From: Pricia antarctica
GTDB lineage: Bacteria > Bacteroidota > Bacteroidia > Flavobacteriales > Flavobacteriaceae
Assembly (NCBI GenBank): GCA_011050085.1
Contig: DRGL01000048.1
Span: 1 to 64,000, forward strand
DNA: 64,000 nucleotides
Reading direction: 5' to 3'
In this document: positions 43,724-52,369 of the stretch, piece by piece
Layout: every line of letters begins with the position of its first letter
Numbering within the stretch: the stretch's first letter is position 1
Translations under genes and position numbers: made by a program
The notes under the pieces: generated by a model
Databases searched by the model: none
What the model saw: only the letters and a program-made list of their open reading frames with translations
What the model was told of the DNA's origin: nothing

Positions 43724-44173
43724 ATGAGCAAGAGAACAGATGAAATATTTAAGGAGATTAAAGAAATTTTAGCGAAAAACGAAGATGCTTTTAAGGGATA
43801 CGAAAAAGCTTCTGAAAATGCGGATAGTAGTACCTTAACGGTATACTTCAAAGAGAAAGCCGCTAAAAGAAAGGAATTCAACATGAATTTACGACGTGAA
43901 ATCAAAGGTGCATATGAAGACTTTGACGATAGCGGTTCTTTTGGAGGAACTGTACATCGTGCTTGGATGGACATCAAAAACCTTTTTTCAGCAGATAGTG
44001 ATGAGGCAATGTTGGAAGAATCAATTACGGGAGATAAAGCCGCTATTGAGGAATATAATGATGTCATCGAGTATGAAAATCTACCATTGGGACTTAAAAA
44101 TCTTTTAATCTCACAACGGGATGACATTCAAATGGATGTCGCAGAAAACGATACTTTAGAAAGTATTCATTAG
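43724..44173 (+). CDS. PA2169-type four-helix-bundle protein (DUF2383)
   Basis: This 149-residue soluble protein matches the DUF2383/PA2169 family: four predicted helices, with SSTLTVYFKEKAAKRKEFNMNL in helix two, GSFGGTVHRAWMDIK between the halves, and MLEESITGDKAAIEEYNDV in helix three. The acidic/His-containing bundle is ferritin-like in shape and may bind metal, but this is not shown. It is a single gene with its own terminator, surrounded by other small stress-type genes. Confidence 0.82.
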   Translation: MSKRTDEIFKEIKEILAKNEDAFKGYEKASENADSSTLTVYFKEKAAKRKEFNMNLRREIKGAYEDFDDSGSFGGTVHRAWMDIKNLFSADSDEAMLEESITGDKAAIEEYNDVIEYENLPLGLKNLLISQRDDIQMDVAENDTLESIH

Positions 44174-44190
44174 AAAGCAGTACTAGATTT

Positions 44191-44216
44191 AAAGGCGCTT
44201 AAAGGCGCCTTTTTTT
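44191..44216 (+). terminator. Intrinsic terminator after the PA2169-type gene
   Basis: An 8-bp GC-rich stem (44191-44198 with 44205-44212), 6-base loop, and a run of T residues to 44216, 18 bases after the stop codon. Confidence 0.85.
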
Positions 44217-44249
44217 ATTGAAATAATAATAACAAATAAAAAAACCGTC

Positions 44250-44435
44250 ATGGATAAAAAAGAAACTGACGAAAATACTGAGTTCATAAAAGATGAAAAT
44301 GAACCTAAAAGAAACTATATTTTTCAAAATAACTCTATAACTAAAATTGCAACCATCATAGTAGTGGCTTTTTTAATCTTAATCATTATTGGACTAGTGG
44401 CATCGGGTACTTCTTTCTTTAGTTCGGACTTATAA
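44250..44435 (+). CDS. Small single-pass membrane protein
   Basis: A 61-residue frame with ATG 34 bases after a terminator. The N-terminal 30 residues are hydrophilic and charged (MDKKETDENTEFIKDENEPK), followed by one clear membrane helix (IATIIVVAFLILIIIGLVAS, residues 33-52) and a short Ser/Phe tail. The sharp two-part layout argues for a real gene. No family is recognised; the charged part should be cytoplasmic. Confidence 0.5.
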   Translation: MDKKETDENTEFIKDENEPKRNYIFQNNSITKIATIIVVAFLILIIIGLVASGTSFFSSDL

Positions 44436-45179
44436 TATTCGGCTGTAAGCTGTTTTTGTCTATAGGATGTTATTTTTATAGTAAGGTAGTAGCGGATTTG
44501 GACAGTACTACTGTGTTTGTAAATAAACCTCGTAAAGTATATCGCGTACAAAATGAGTATCAAGCTGAACATATCCAAAGCTTTATCAGGGTAACTAAAT
44601 TTAGTTTATCTGCTTTAGTGTGCGTAGGTTTTCGAAAATAAAAGCAACCTATTTTAATGGTTTCATATTAGAAAAAGCGACTAAAAAAATATCCAATTCA
44701 CATCATGCCAAAGGCTGAAACATACTATTACTTTTTTGTAGTCCGTAAAAGGTAGCCTATCGGATTGAACAACTGACTAGAATTTAAAAACTCCAAAAGA
44801 ATCGGCTCAATCACCAGCAAGCAAATTATTTTCTAACAAAAATGCTAATTAAAAAATTTTGACAAAGCAGATAAGGAGGGTTGAGAAAACTTATTCTGGT
44901 TGTGAACACAAGAAAACAGTAGTATTCCAGATTCGTTCATAACGCTTACAAATTGCTGAAAGTGGAAGTTTAATTTTATAGTGTACATTCTATTTTTACG
45001 AACGGGACAAACAATCTTAATAAATGTTTGAATAAAGATATAATATCTAAATCACTAATATTTGCCTTGGGCTTGAGTTAACATAGAATTGATTCCGGTC
45101 AACATAAAACTATTTTTCGAGTTACCTTAATCATTGAATTTAAAGGTTTCAAAAAAAATGTTTAATTAAAATTTGAGCT
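44436..45179. other. 744-base intergenic region
   Basis: No convincing gene. A 61-codon plus frame at 44456-44641 lacks conserved or structured features. The sequence is very AT-rich toward the end. It should hold the promoter of the small gene at 45180, but no exact TAnnTTTG element with a spaced TTG was found. Confidence 0.4.
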
Positions 45180-45317
45180 ATGAGTGAAGATAAAAGAAAA
45201 TTCAAAAGAAAGGTCGATCAAAGTAATCCTACAAATCCAACAGGGAATACAAAAATGGATACCAATGAATTTGATATTGATAAGAAGACCATTAAAAAGC
45301 AACAAAAGAAGGAGTAA
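45180..45317 (+). CDS. 45-residue highly charged protein
   Basis: ATG at 45180, TAA at 45315. The product is very hydrophilic: a basic start (MSEDKRKFKRKVDQ), an Asn/Pro/Thr linker, FDIDKKTIKK and a Lys-rich end. A perfect palindromic terminator follows 20 bases after the stop, which favours a real gene. It looks intrinsically disordered. Function unknown. Confidence 0.5.
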   Translation: MSEDKRKFKRKVDQSNPTNPTGNTKMDTNEFDIDKKTIKKQQKKE

Positions 45318-45337
45318 AATTTTGAATAAAATAAAAT

Positions 45338-45365
45338 AAAAAGTCGACCTATAGGTCGACTTTTT
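45338..45365. terminator. Bidirectional terminator (28-bp perfect palindrome)
   Basis: Bases 45338-45351 pair with 45352-45365 (core GTCGACCTATAGGTCGAC) with A- and T-runs at the ends. It separates the small charged-protein gene from the convergent Pmp3 gene. Confidence 0.9.
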
Positions 45366-45377
45366 ATTTGCTTATAT

Positions 45378-45530
45378 CTAACTGTTGACAATAAATGCAT
45401 GTATAATTCCCGGAAGCCAAGCAAGAGCGGTCAAGATTAAACTTATTAGGAAAGTAGTACCAAGACCGTGTTGCATAAAAACTGCCAAGGGTGGTAGTAA
45501 GATATTGAGAACTATCGTTATTAATGACAT
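45378..45530 (-). CDS. YqaE/Pmp3 family membrane protein
   Basis: ATG at 45530, TAG at 45378; 50 residues. Two hydrophobic helices are joined by a short loop: ITIVLNILLPPLAVFMQHG then TTFLISLILTALAWLPGIIH, ending AFIVNS. The LLPPLAVF, G-G and LPGIIHA motifs are those of the Pmp3/YqaE family. In yeast and plants Pmp3 affects membrane potential and salt tolerance; bacterial members are induced by stress. It stands alone beside a terminator. Too short for a typical ORF cut-off, but the family match is clear. Confidence 0.88.
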   Translation of the reverse strand: MSLITIVLNILLPPLAVFMQHGLGTTFLISLILTALAWLPGIIHAFIVNS

Positions 45531-45778
45531 AAATTAGAATTTTAGGGTTAGTATTGTCTCAATTACCAATCTAAGCTAATATCAAAGGTTTTGTGAGATC
45601 AATCGCGCAAATTTTTAACACGATTTATATTTGTGGAATAGGAATGAGAGTGTTGGTTCTCAGTAAATTTCATTAAATTCTCACATAGCAATAGTTACTT
45701 ATAAATTCCCTAATAATAAAGATTATCCTCACGGAACGCGACAAAGCAAAAGGTTTATTAATCGTATAAAATTATAAT

Positions 45779-46306
45779 ATGAAAGAATGGTTAATGTCAG
45801 ATTTGGATGTGTTACTGAAAGTTTTTATATCCGTTATATTGGTATTTTCACTATTAGTAATTTGGGTGAGGATATCGGGCCTACGTTCTTTCGCAAAAAT
45901 GTCAAGTATAGACTTTGCTTCCACTATTGCCATTGGATCTGTTTTGGCTAGCACTATCTTAAACGAATCACCTTCGGTTTTAAAAGGAGGTTTAGCTATT
46001 GGCTTTATCCTATTGTTTCAGACCATTTTCTCTAAGCTCACTCTTAAATATGGATGGTTTGATACCTTAGTAAGTAACCGGCCCTTATTATTGATGAAAG
46101 GAGAAAATATACTGTATGATAATTTGCATGCCACCAATATGAGCGAAGAAGATTTAATGGCCAAGCTAAGAGAGGCAAATGTCATTGAACTTTCAGAAGT
46201 AAAAGCGGTAATACTTGAAACTACGGGTGACGTTTCTGTTTTGCACAGTGGTACCGATAAAAAGCTAGATGAGCTTCTTCTGAAGAATATTTTGACCAAA
46301 CTATAA
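45779..46306 (+). CDS. DUF421 (YetF-like) membrane protein
   Basis: This 175-residue protein has two or three N-terminal helices, with WVRISGLRSFAKMSSIDFASTIAIGSVLAS, the conserved R-x-x-G-x-R-S-x-x-x-M-x-x-D-F motif of DUF421, split across 28-57. The C-terminal cytosolic part (RPLLLMKGENILYDNLHATNMSEEDLMAKLRE) is the YetF-type domain. The family is associated with sporulation or stress in Bacillus; no reaction is known. It begins 248 bases from the Pmp3 gene and converges with the AI-2E gene. Confidence 0.85.
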   Translation: MKEWLMSDLDVLLKVFISVILVFSLLVIWVRISGLRSFAKMSSIDFASTIAIGSVLASTILNESPSVLKGGLAIGFILLFQTIFSKLTLKYGWFDTLVSNRPLLLMKGENILYDNLHATNMSEEDLMAKLREANVIELSEVKAVILETTGDVSVLHSGTDKKLDELLLKNILTKL

Positions 46307-46340
46307 ATTATCGATCAACATATACTTAGATAAAAGTTTA

Positions 46341-47441
46341 CTAAATCCCTTTTGTCCAAGCCCGAACAAAACTACTATCCCAAAAAAACTCTTTTAAGAC
46401 TACTTTTAAGACCGCGTACGTCGGAACAGCTATTAGCATTCCCACAATTCCAAATAAAAGTCCCGCTCCAATAATAATCACGAAAATCTCCAAGGGATGT
46501 GATTTAATACTATTGGAATAAATGTAAGGCTGTGATACAAAGTTATCGATCAATTGGCCGACCGTTACCCCAAGCAGTACGTAGCCTACCAGCGGTAAAA
46601 CTTCATTCGAAAAATTCATATCCATATGACTGGTAATCGTAAAAACAACCATTAGTATTGCGCCGATTAAAGGTCCGACGTAGGGCGCAATATTAAATAA
46701 TGCACAGAAAAAAGCTACTACGAAAGCCTGTTTTGTACCAACAGCGAAAAGAGTGATACTATAAATGACAAAGAGTATCAAAATCTGAAATAACAAACCC
46801 GTAAAATAACTTGAAAGTAAATTTTTAATTTTCCCTAGAGAACCTGTAGCCCTAGCTCGGTGTTCAGGACGTACCATGGCCATTAAAAACCGATGGAGAG
46901 ATCTGTGATCTTTCAGAATAAAAAAGGCCATAAAGAAAATTGAGAACAGGCCCACACTAAGTTGTGTAAGTATCCCAAGTATCGTATCTAAAATTGACGG
47001 CACCGCATCGTCCCCTAATTCTTCCGTTGCTTTTTTTTCAATCTGACTATCCTTAACCAACTCTTCAACAGCTTCTTTAGTAGTACCGAAATAATTGGAG
47101 ATTGCGGTATACATCTCGTCAAGCTCATTTTGAATATTATCAAAATTGAACAAGGCCAAGTTCTTGCCCTGTTCGCTCAACATGGGTATGAAGATGGCTA
47201 TCAAACCTAAAAAAAGTGCGAAAATAAGCAGCAGAGTTATAATCGCACCAGCCGTCTTAGAAATGTTGAACCTGTTTTTTAGCAATCTTACCAAAGGTCT
47301 TCCCAGCAATGCCAAAACAAGTGCAGCTATGATATAAACTATTAAAATACGGATTTCATATAAGATATAGACCGTTAAGGCAACGCCTATGTAAAAAGCT
47401 ACTGCTTTAATAATTCCTTTGGCGATAAGGGAAGCTCTCAT
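46341..47441 (-). CDS. AI-2E family transporter (PerM-like)
   Basis: Read from the ATG at 47441 (MRASLIAKGIIKAVAFYIG), 366 residues; the longer frame adds a non-conserved start. Eight membrane helices with the family layout: a first pair near the N-terminus, a long extracytoplasmic region (FDNIQNELDEMYTAISNYFG), then ALFNIAPYVGPLIGAILMVVF and QLIDNFVSQPYIYSNSIKSHPL toward the end. Members export autoinducer-2 or act as Na+/H+ antiporters; which applies here is not known. Confidence 0.86.
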   Translation of the reverse strand: MRASLIAKGIIKAVAFYIGVALTVYILYEIRILIVYIIAALVLALLGRPLVRLLKNRFNISKTAGAIITLLLIFALFLGLIAIFIPMLSEQGKNLALFNFDNIQNELDEMYTAISNYFGTTKEAVEELVKDSQIEKKATEELGDDAVPSILDTILGILTQLSVGLFSIFFMAFFILKDHRSLHRFLMAMVRPEHRARATGSLGKIKNLLSSYFTGLLFQILILFVIYSITLFAVGTKQAFVVAFFCALFNIAPYVGPLIGAILMVVFTITSHMDMNFSNEVLPLVGYVLLGVTVGQLIDNFVSQPYIYSNSIKSHPLEIFVIIIGAGLLFGIVGMLIAVPTYAVLKVVLKEFFWDSSFVRAWTKGI

Positions 47442-47682
47442 AAGTAATATATAAAATAAACAGACATTGTAGGATTGAAATTGCACCCGAATTAATCATT
47501 CATGTGGTGAAGTTTGTTTTCTCAAACCTTACTCTAAAAATTCAATCTAAAGTAAACAATTTGGATCTCAATATATTGAACAATTACTTTTAACAAATAG
47601 AAATAATATTGGTATCATTAGTACACTTTATGAACCTTCATTTCCATTTATAATTAAGAATACGATTAAAGGAGTTCGAGAC

Positions 47683-48582
47683 TCAATTCTTTTCAAACAT
47701 TGCCATGACCAAAACATGAGGCATCGTCGTGCAAGCAATAAAAATCACCAGATATTCCAGACTGATCATACCGTTTTGAAAATAATAAACTGAAATCAAT
47801 GCTGTAGCGGCGGATAGCAGATACACTGGCAAAGATTGCTTGGAAAAAGTTAGTAAATCAAAAGTCTCACCCTTATTCTTTCTAAGCGCTATTTGCGTCC
47901 GAATCGACGGTATGCTATGCCAAAAGATAAAGTATAACGTAAATCCTGCTAATATACCCAGCATTCTAAAAAGTACGAATAGCGAAACCAGCTCTACAAA
48001 AATAAGGAGGGTTTTAAAGACCGGAATACGGCCAAGAACACAACTTCCTAATAATAATAAGGTTTGGCCTATCAAACAAGGAACAATCAATCTTTGAAGA
48101 TATTCTGGTTGAACACCATGAAAACCGAACTGTTCAATGACCTGATTGAATTCTGAAAAATTGGTGTAGAAAAGTAGTAGAAAAATGCTGCTACCATATG
48201 CAAAACTCCAAAGCAATCGCTTAGTCCCTTTGAATCCGTCTAATCCTGCAGACCGTTCTTCCCCGAAATGGTAGGCACTTATTACAATGAACGCAATCAA
48301 CATGACACGTTCATCTATACTATATAGCAAAATAAAGAGAAGTGCACAGAGTATATAGAAAGCTATTTTTAACGTATATGGTATTTTTGAATCCTTCAAA
48401 AGGTATCTTAATGCATACAAATCATTCGAACCATGAAATATACCCAAGGTTACTATAAGGAAAATACAAAGAGCAAGGTTTATAGAAAATGAAATTGAAA
48501 ATGGCGAATAATAAAGCACAATCGACAACACTACAATAGCGCTAGTAGCCAGACCGTAATAGTGCTTACATAAGCCTCTCAT
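47683..48582 (-). CDS. blh: Brp/Blh-type beta-carotene 15,15'-dioxygenase
   Basis: This 299-residue integral membrane protein cleaves beta-carotene to two retinal molecules. It has about eight helices and the four conserved histidines expected to hold the iron: H50 in GIFHGSNDLYALRY, H105 in SAYHFGEE, H222 in FWHSIPSI and H289 in TMPHVLVM. The SNDL and HFGEE motifs are diagnostic. It is the last gene of an operon with the rhodopsin (49742-50560) and a DUF2254 gene whose 3' end it overlaps by 17 bases, so translation is coupled. The beta-carotene supply is not encoded in this window. Confidence 0.9.
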   Translation of the reverse strand: MRGLCKHYYGLATSAIVVLSIVLYYSPFSISFSINLALCIFLIVTLGIFHGSNDLYALRYLLKDSKIPYTLKIAFYILCALLFILLYSIDERVMLIAFIVISAYHFGEERSAGLDGFKGTKRLLWSFAYGSSIFLLLFYTNFSEFNQVIEQFGFHGVQPEYLQRLIVPCLIGQTLLLLGSCVLGRIPVFKTLLIFVELVSLFVLFRMLGILAGFTLYFIFWHSIPSIRTQIALRKNKGETFDLLTFSKQSLPVYLLSAATALISVYYFQNGMISLEYLVIFIACTTMPHVLVMAMFEKN

Positions 48583-49738
48583 AATCCCTTAGTTTTTTCC
48601 AGTCAAGATTAAGCGTATGACCTGATTTGTTTTGGATAGTCAGTAGCGCTTTCTGTAAGGTGGGACTGAGAAGTGGGTCATCTTTCATATAGCGATACAT
48701 CTCAACAAAACATTTAACCAATAGTGTGCTATTGTCTATTTGTCTAAGGCAAATTCTAGTATCGAATAATGAAATGTGCTTCCCCTCGAAGGGTAGTCCG
48801 CAGCGGTAGATAAACAGCTGAGTGAGATAATCGATACACGATTTAGATGTTCCTGGGTCGTTGATAGCTGGCGATGATGCTTTAACCGCAACCTCAACAA
48901 AATGTTTGAATCCAATTTCATGTACATCTACTGCGACCTCATGGTCAATAACGAACAGAGCTCTTAAACGATTCAATTGCTCATCGCTTAGCTTTTTATC
49001 CATTCGAAGAAGAACATCATCCTTATAAATAAAATCGCCACATCGCTTATTTACCTGTATTTTAATTCCGTAATCATCAACTATCTTTTTGACATTTTTT
49101 ATACTGAACAATCGTAAAACCCCAACCGTATCACTATACAATTCGTGGTCAAAGGGCATATCTTTATTGTAATCAATTTTTTCTCCATACTCAACAGCAC
49201 GTTTTTGCATCTGTTTGACGGTCTGGTTAAAAAGCTCCCTTAAGATGTAATTGATGTGTATACTTTTAGAAACGCTGTGTATGAAATAGATAAAGAGAAG
49301 AACACAGACCATAGCAAAAATTGCAGCCAGCGCTGCACCTATTGCCGGAAAATAATTTGAATTATCGTTAATTAGCGCCACAGATAATACCATGGCATAA
49401 ACAATCGTACCGGAAGTGAAACCCAATATTACCTGATGATGTTTTTCGGATAGCAACAGGGGAATGAGTCGTGGTGAATAATTATTTATATTCCTATTCA
49501 AAACGTTCATAACCATTGTGTAACTAAAAATGGTCAATGTGAAAATACCACCTATGACATAGGCAATAACGAACTGAATATCTTTAGCATCGGTAATAAT
49601 CAGCGCTTTGAAAAAAGTATAGTGTTCATACTCTATTCGAATTGTAGTCAATAGGACTGCGAATCCAAAAAAAGAAAGCGCCAGAACCGAAGGAACCAGC
49701 GCAATACTTTTCAAAAAATTTTTAAGTATCAGAAGCAT
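48566..49738 (-). CDS. DUF2254 membrane protein within the rhodopsin operon
   Basis: This 390-residue protein has four membrane helices (about 12-31, 53-76, 104-124, 132-153) and a cytosolic C-terminal region of over 230 residues. That region contains SPAINDPGTSKSCIDYL (289-305), the hallmark of DUF2254, and a helical tail. DUF2254 proteins have no proven function; the layout suggests a channel or receptor with a large soluble domain. The ATG lies 3 bases after the rhodopsin stop and the 3' end overlaps blh by 17 bases, so it is embedded between the opsin and retinal synthesis. A role in ion or light response is an inference from position only. Confidence 0.87.
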   Translation of the reverse strand: MLLILKNFLKSIALVPSVLALSFFGFAVLLTTIRIEYEHYTFFKALIITDAKDIQFVIAYVIGGIFTLTIFSYTMVMNVLNRNINNYSPRLIPLLLSEKHHQVILGFTSGTIVYAMVLSVALINDNSNYFPAIGAALAAIFAMVCVLLFIYFIHSVSKSIHINYILRELFNQTVKQMQKRAVEYGEKIDYNKDMPFDHELYSDTVGVLRLFSIKNVKKIVDDYGIKIQVNKRCGDFIYKDDVLLRMDKKLSDEQLNRLRALFVIDHEVAVDVHEIGFKHFVEVAVKASSPAINDPGTSKSCIDYLTQLFIYRCGLPFEGKHISLFDTRICLRQIDNSTLLVKCFVEMYRYMKDDPLLSPTLQKALLTIQNKSGHTLNLDWKKLRDYERLM

Positions 49739-49741
49739 AAA

Positions 49742-50560
49742 TTAAGCTGCTTTTTTGTCTGTTGCCAATCTACCCAATACTTGTTGTGCGGGAAGGTAAC
49801 CGGAGGCTGCTGATTGGTGTATGGCAACGTATGTGATCATGAGGCCATAAATTACTTTTGAACTAATGTCGGCTATTGTAAATAATAGTTGTCGTACAAC
49901 GACGCCATCGGCATTGTTCATGAAAGCCGGAACCAAATAGGCAATAGGATAAAGTGTCCAAGCGAACATCATTAACCAAAAGATTTTCATAATCGTACTC
50001 TGGGTACCTCCTAGTAAAGTCGATTTTGCCGTTGCTATGCTTGTGCCTACTATAAAATTCATTATGACAAAGAAAACGGTACTGATGGCACCCCAAATGT
50101 ATAACTGACTTATATCACTCACCTCATATAATTGACCGATATAGCCAGTGATAATCATACCCCAAGCCGCAAGAATGAGATAGGTGGCTTTTTTAAAGAG
50201 TGTGCTGCCTGTGAAGTTCAGTACGATTAAAAGCTGTGTAAGCAAACAAGGGATAGTGACCATCCAGTTTACATATCTGTACCCGTTACTAAAGGTCAGG
50301 TCTTGAAGTTCATAAACGCTTCCATTAAACGCGAAGGCGTCGGTCCACATTCCTGCCTGGCTTACTAAAATAAGACCTGCAGAAACCATTACAATACAGG
50401 AAAGCGCGGTAGCGACCCTGTATTTTGGTGCTACAAACTGTGAGCAGACCAGAAAGAATACAAGTGCGGCCAAATGTGCGCCAACACCCATGGTCAGTAA
50501 GTGATCGATGGCCTCGAATTGACCAACGGAATAGTCGAATAAATTTTCAATGTTGTTCAT
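49742..50560 (-). CDS. NTQ-type microbial rhodopsin (light-driven chloride pump class)
   Basis: This 272-residue seven-helix protein carries the helix-C motif N98-x3-T102-x6-Q109 in YRYVNWMVTIPCLLTQ, in place of the D-T-E of proton pumps or N-D-Q of sodium pumps, and the retinal lysine K235 with D231 in IADISSKVIYG. The arginine next to the Schiff base region is R95. The length and all these positions coincide with the chloride pump ClR (NM-R3) of Nonlabens marinus as I recall it. L106, at the main tuning site, predicts green absorption. It leads the operon with DUF2254 and blh. Chloride transport is inferred from the motif. Confidence 0.93.
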   Translation of the reverse strand: MNNIENLFDYSVGQFEAIDHLLTMGVGAHLAALVFFLVCSQFVAPKYRVATALSCIVMVSAGLILVSQAGMWTDAFAFNGSVYELQDLTFSNGYRYVNWMVTIPCLLTQLLIVLNFTGSTLFKKATYLILAAWGMIITGYIGQLYEVSDISQLYIWGAISTVFFVIMNFIVGTSIATAKSTLLGGTQSTIMKIFWLMMFAWTLYPIAYLVPAFMNNADGVVVRQLLFTIADISSKVIYGLMITYVAIHQSAASGYLPAQQVLGRLATDKKAA

Positions 50561-51339
50561 AGTTTTTTTTGCGAAAATACGATGGTATCAATTTGATGGA
50601 TTAGCCTTAAAACTATTATTTCTAGCGTAATTGAAATCCTATTAATATTAGCATAAATTGGGTATCAGTTGATAATTATCCATACCAATAACCTGAACTT
50701 TCTTTAATTTTTATGGAACAAAATAACATGTGTTCGCATTACATGCCTTTTTAAAAATGCCATATTTTTATACTTTATAATAGATAGTAGAAAGGGAGTA
50801 TTTTGGGTTGAAGGGAAAAACTTAGATTATAGCGTGGCGAGATGAGACAAAACCATGACAAGTAATAATCCAAATTAGATACATCTTACGTTAAGGATTA
50901 GCGATTACAAATTCCAAATTTCCCAAACAAAAAATAACAGAAGTGACTCTAGTCTTATGTATTGACGTGTATGGCTTTCAGAAACCTTTTTGACGAAGGA
51001 ACATTTGAATTTGGTATGATAGCTCAGAATTGAATGCAAACTAGCTCAGTTTGGTGTAGAGGATATACTACCATTAATTTCAAAGTAGATTTATACCCAT
51101 CTAATTTTCTTTAGTGCCATAAAACTAAGAACGAAAAGAATTTTAAGAAAACCTTAAATCAAATCGAAGAGAGCAGTTAAAGTTTTTGGTTTAATAAGTT
51201 CTCCATTTTAAATGAGTAGGACTCAATGTTTTCATAATCTTTACTTTTTGCAGCAAGGATTAAAGCATGAGTATTATCCAATTATTACTCAACTCAATTT
51301 TTTACGTTTACCAGATGCAAAATCACCCAAAACAAAATT
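50561..51339. other. Divergent intergenic region upstream of the rhodopsin operon
   Basis: This 779-base gap lies between the rhodopsin ATG and the divergent YihY gene. On the minus strand TATTTTCG (50579-50572, one mismatch to TAnnTTTG) is 11 bases before the opsin ATG, without a well-spaced TTG. No small gene or strong hairpin was found. The length leaves room for regulatory sites for light or salt control. Confidence 0.4.
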
Positions 51340-52254
51340 ATGAGTGAAACTATAAATCATGCGAAATTCAAATGGGGAGACGTGCCTTCTCTACTTCTTC
51401 AGACCTATAAGGAGTGGATGGCAGATGAGCCTTTTCGCCTCAGCGCCATAGTTGCCTATTATGCTGTTCTTTCTTTGCCTGCACTGCTGGTCATTATTCT
51501 CAATGCCGTAGGCAGTATTTGGGGAACAGAAGTTGTTCAAGGCGAACTTACCGACGAATTTACAACGGCCTTGGGAGCTGATACCGCAAAAGCGATAGAA
51601 AGTATGATTGCGGAGTCAAATAATGAAAAACGAAACTTGATTTCGACCATAATCGGAATTGCCACATTGATTTATGGGGCAACCGGAGTTTTTTATCAAT
51701 TAAAGGTATCCTTGAACGAAATTTGGGCCATCAAGCCAAACGATTCCGTTCCGGTAAGAAAAATTGTTATTGACCGCGCTCGAAGTTTTGCCTTCATTTT
51801 AGTCATAGGATTTCTGCTGCTAATTAGCTTCATTATGACCGCAGCGATTGCCGCACTTAATAATTTTATTGCTTCGCACTTACCCGATATCGTAATTTAT
51901 CTAGCGTATGTTATCGATATAGTGGTTTCGATAGGTATAGTGTCCTTACTCTTTGCATTGATGTTCAAATATTTACCTGACGCGCGAATCGAATGGAAAA
52001 CCGTATGGAAAGGTTCCATCTTAACTGCCATACTTTTTACGTTGGGGAAATTATTACTTAGCCTTTATTTTACGCAGATGGAACCGGGCTCGACCTATGG
52101 TGCCGCCGGTTCTGTAATTTTGATTCTGCTTTGGGCTTCTTATTCCTGTTTGATACTATTTTTCGGGGCAGAATTTACCAAGGTCTACGCAGACCGATAT
52201 GGTAATGGTATCAGACCCAGTGCAATTGCTACGAAAAAGGAAAAATCCAATTAG
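51340..52254 (+). CDS. YihY/BrkB family membrane protein
   Basis: This 304-residue inner-membrane protein has six helices and the family features: RLSAIVAYYAVLSLPALLVIIL in helix one, IYGATGVFYQLKVSLNEIW, MFKYLPDARIEWKTVWKGSILTAILFTLGK, and YGAAGSVILILLWASYSCLILFFGAEFTKVYA near the end. YihY is not RNase BN as once thought; its activity is unknown. It is a single gene followed by a terminator. Confidence 0.87.
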   Translation: MSETINHAKFKWGDVPSLLLQTYKEWMADEPFRLSAIVAYYAVLSLPALLVIILNAVGSIWGTEVVQGELTDEFTTALGADTAKAIESMIAESNNEKRNLISTIIGIATLIYGATGVFYQLKVSLNEIWAIKPNDSVPVRKIVIDRARSFAFILVIGFLLLISFIMTAAIAALNNFIASHLPDIVIYLAYVIDIVVSIGIVSLLFALMFKYLPDARIEWKTVWKGSILTAILFTLGKLLLSLYFTQMEPGSTYGAAGSVILILLWASYSCLILFFGAEFTKVYADRYGNGIRPSAIATKKEKSN

Positions 52255-52322
52255 ATACCGACAAATAAAAATTACTTATAAGAATAGGATCATAGTTACT
52301 GTTGTCAGTGTAAATTACAAAA

Positions 52323-52347
52323 AAAGCCATCCTTAAAGGATGGCTTT
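52323..52347. terminator. Bidirectional terminator
   Basis: A 12-bp complementary pair (52323-52334 with 52336-52347) flanked by an A-run on the left and a short T-run on the right, between the YihY gene and the convergent small lipoprotein gene. Confidence 0.82.
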
Positions 52348-52369
52348 CTAATTTCTTAAACAATAGCAC

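Noticed and set aside
44456-44641. 61-codon plus frame after the small membrane gene
   Set aside because: No structured composition and no support for initiation; the preceding frame at 44250 is better.
49742-50560. Proton-pumping proteorhodopsin or sodium pump
   Set aside because: Helix C has N98, T102 and Q109; a proton pump needs D at the first and usually E at the last position, and a sodium pump needs D at the middle position.
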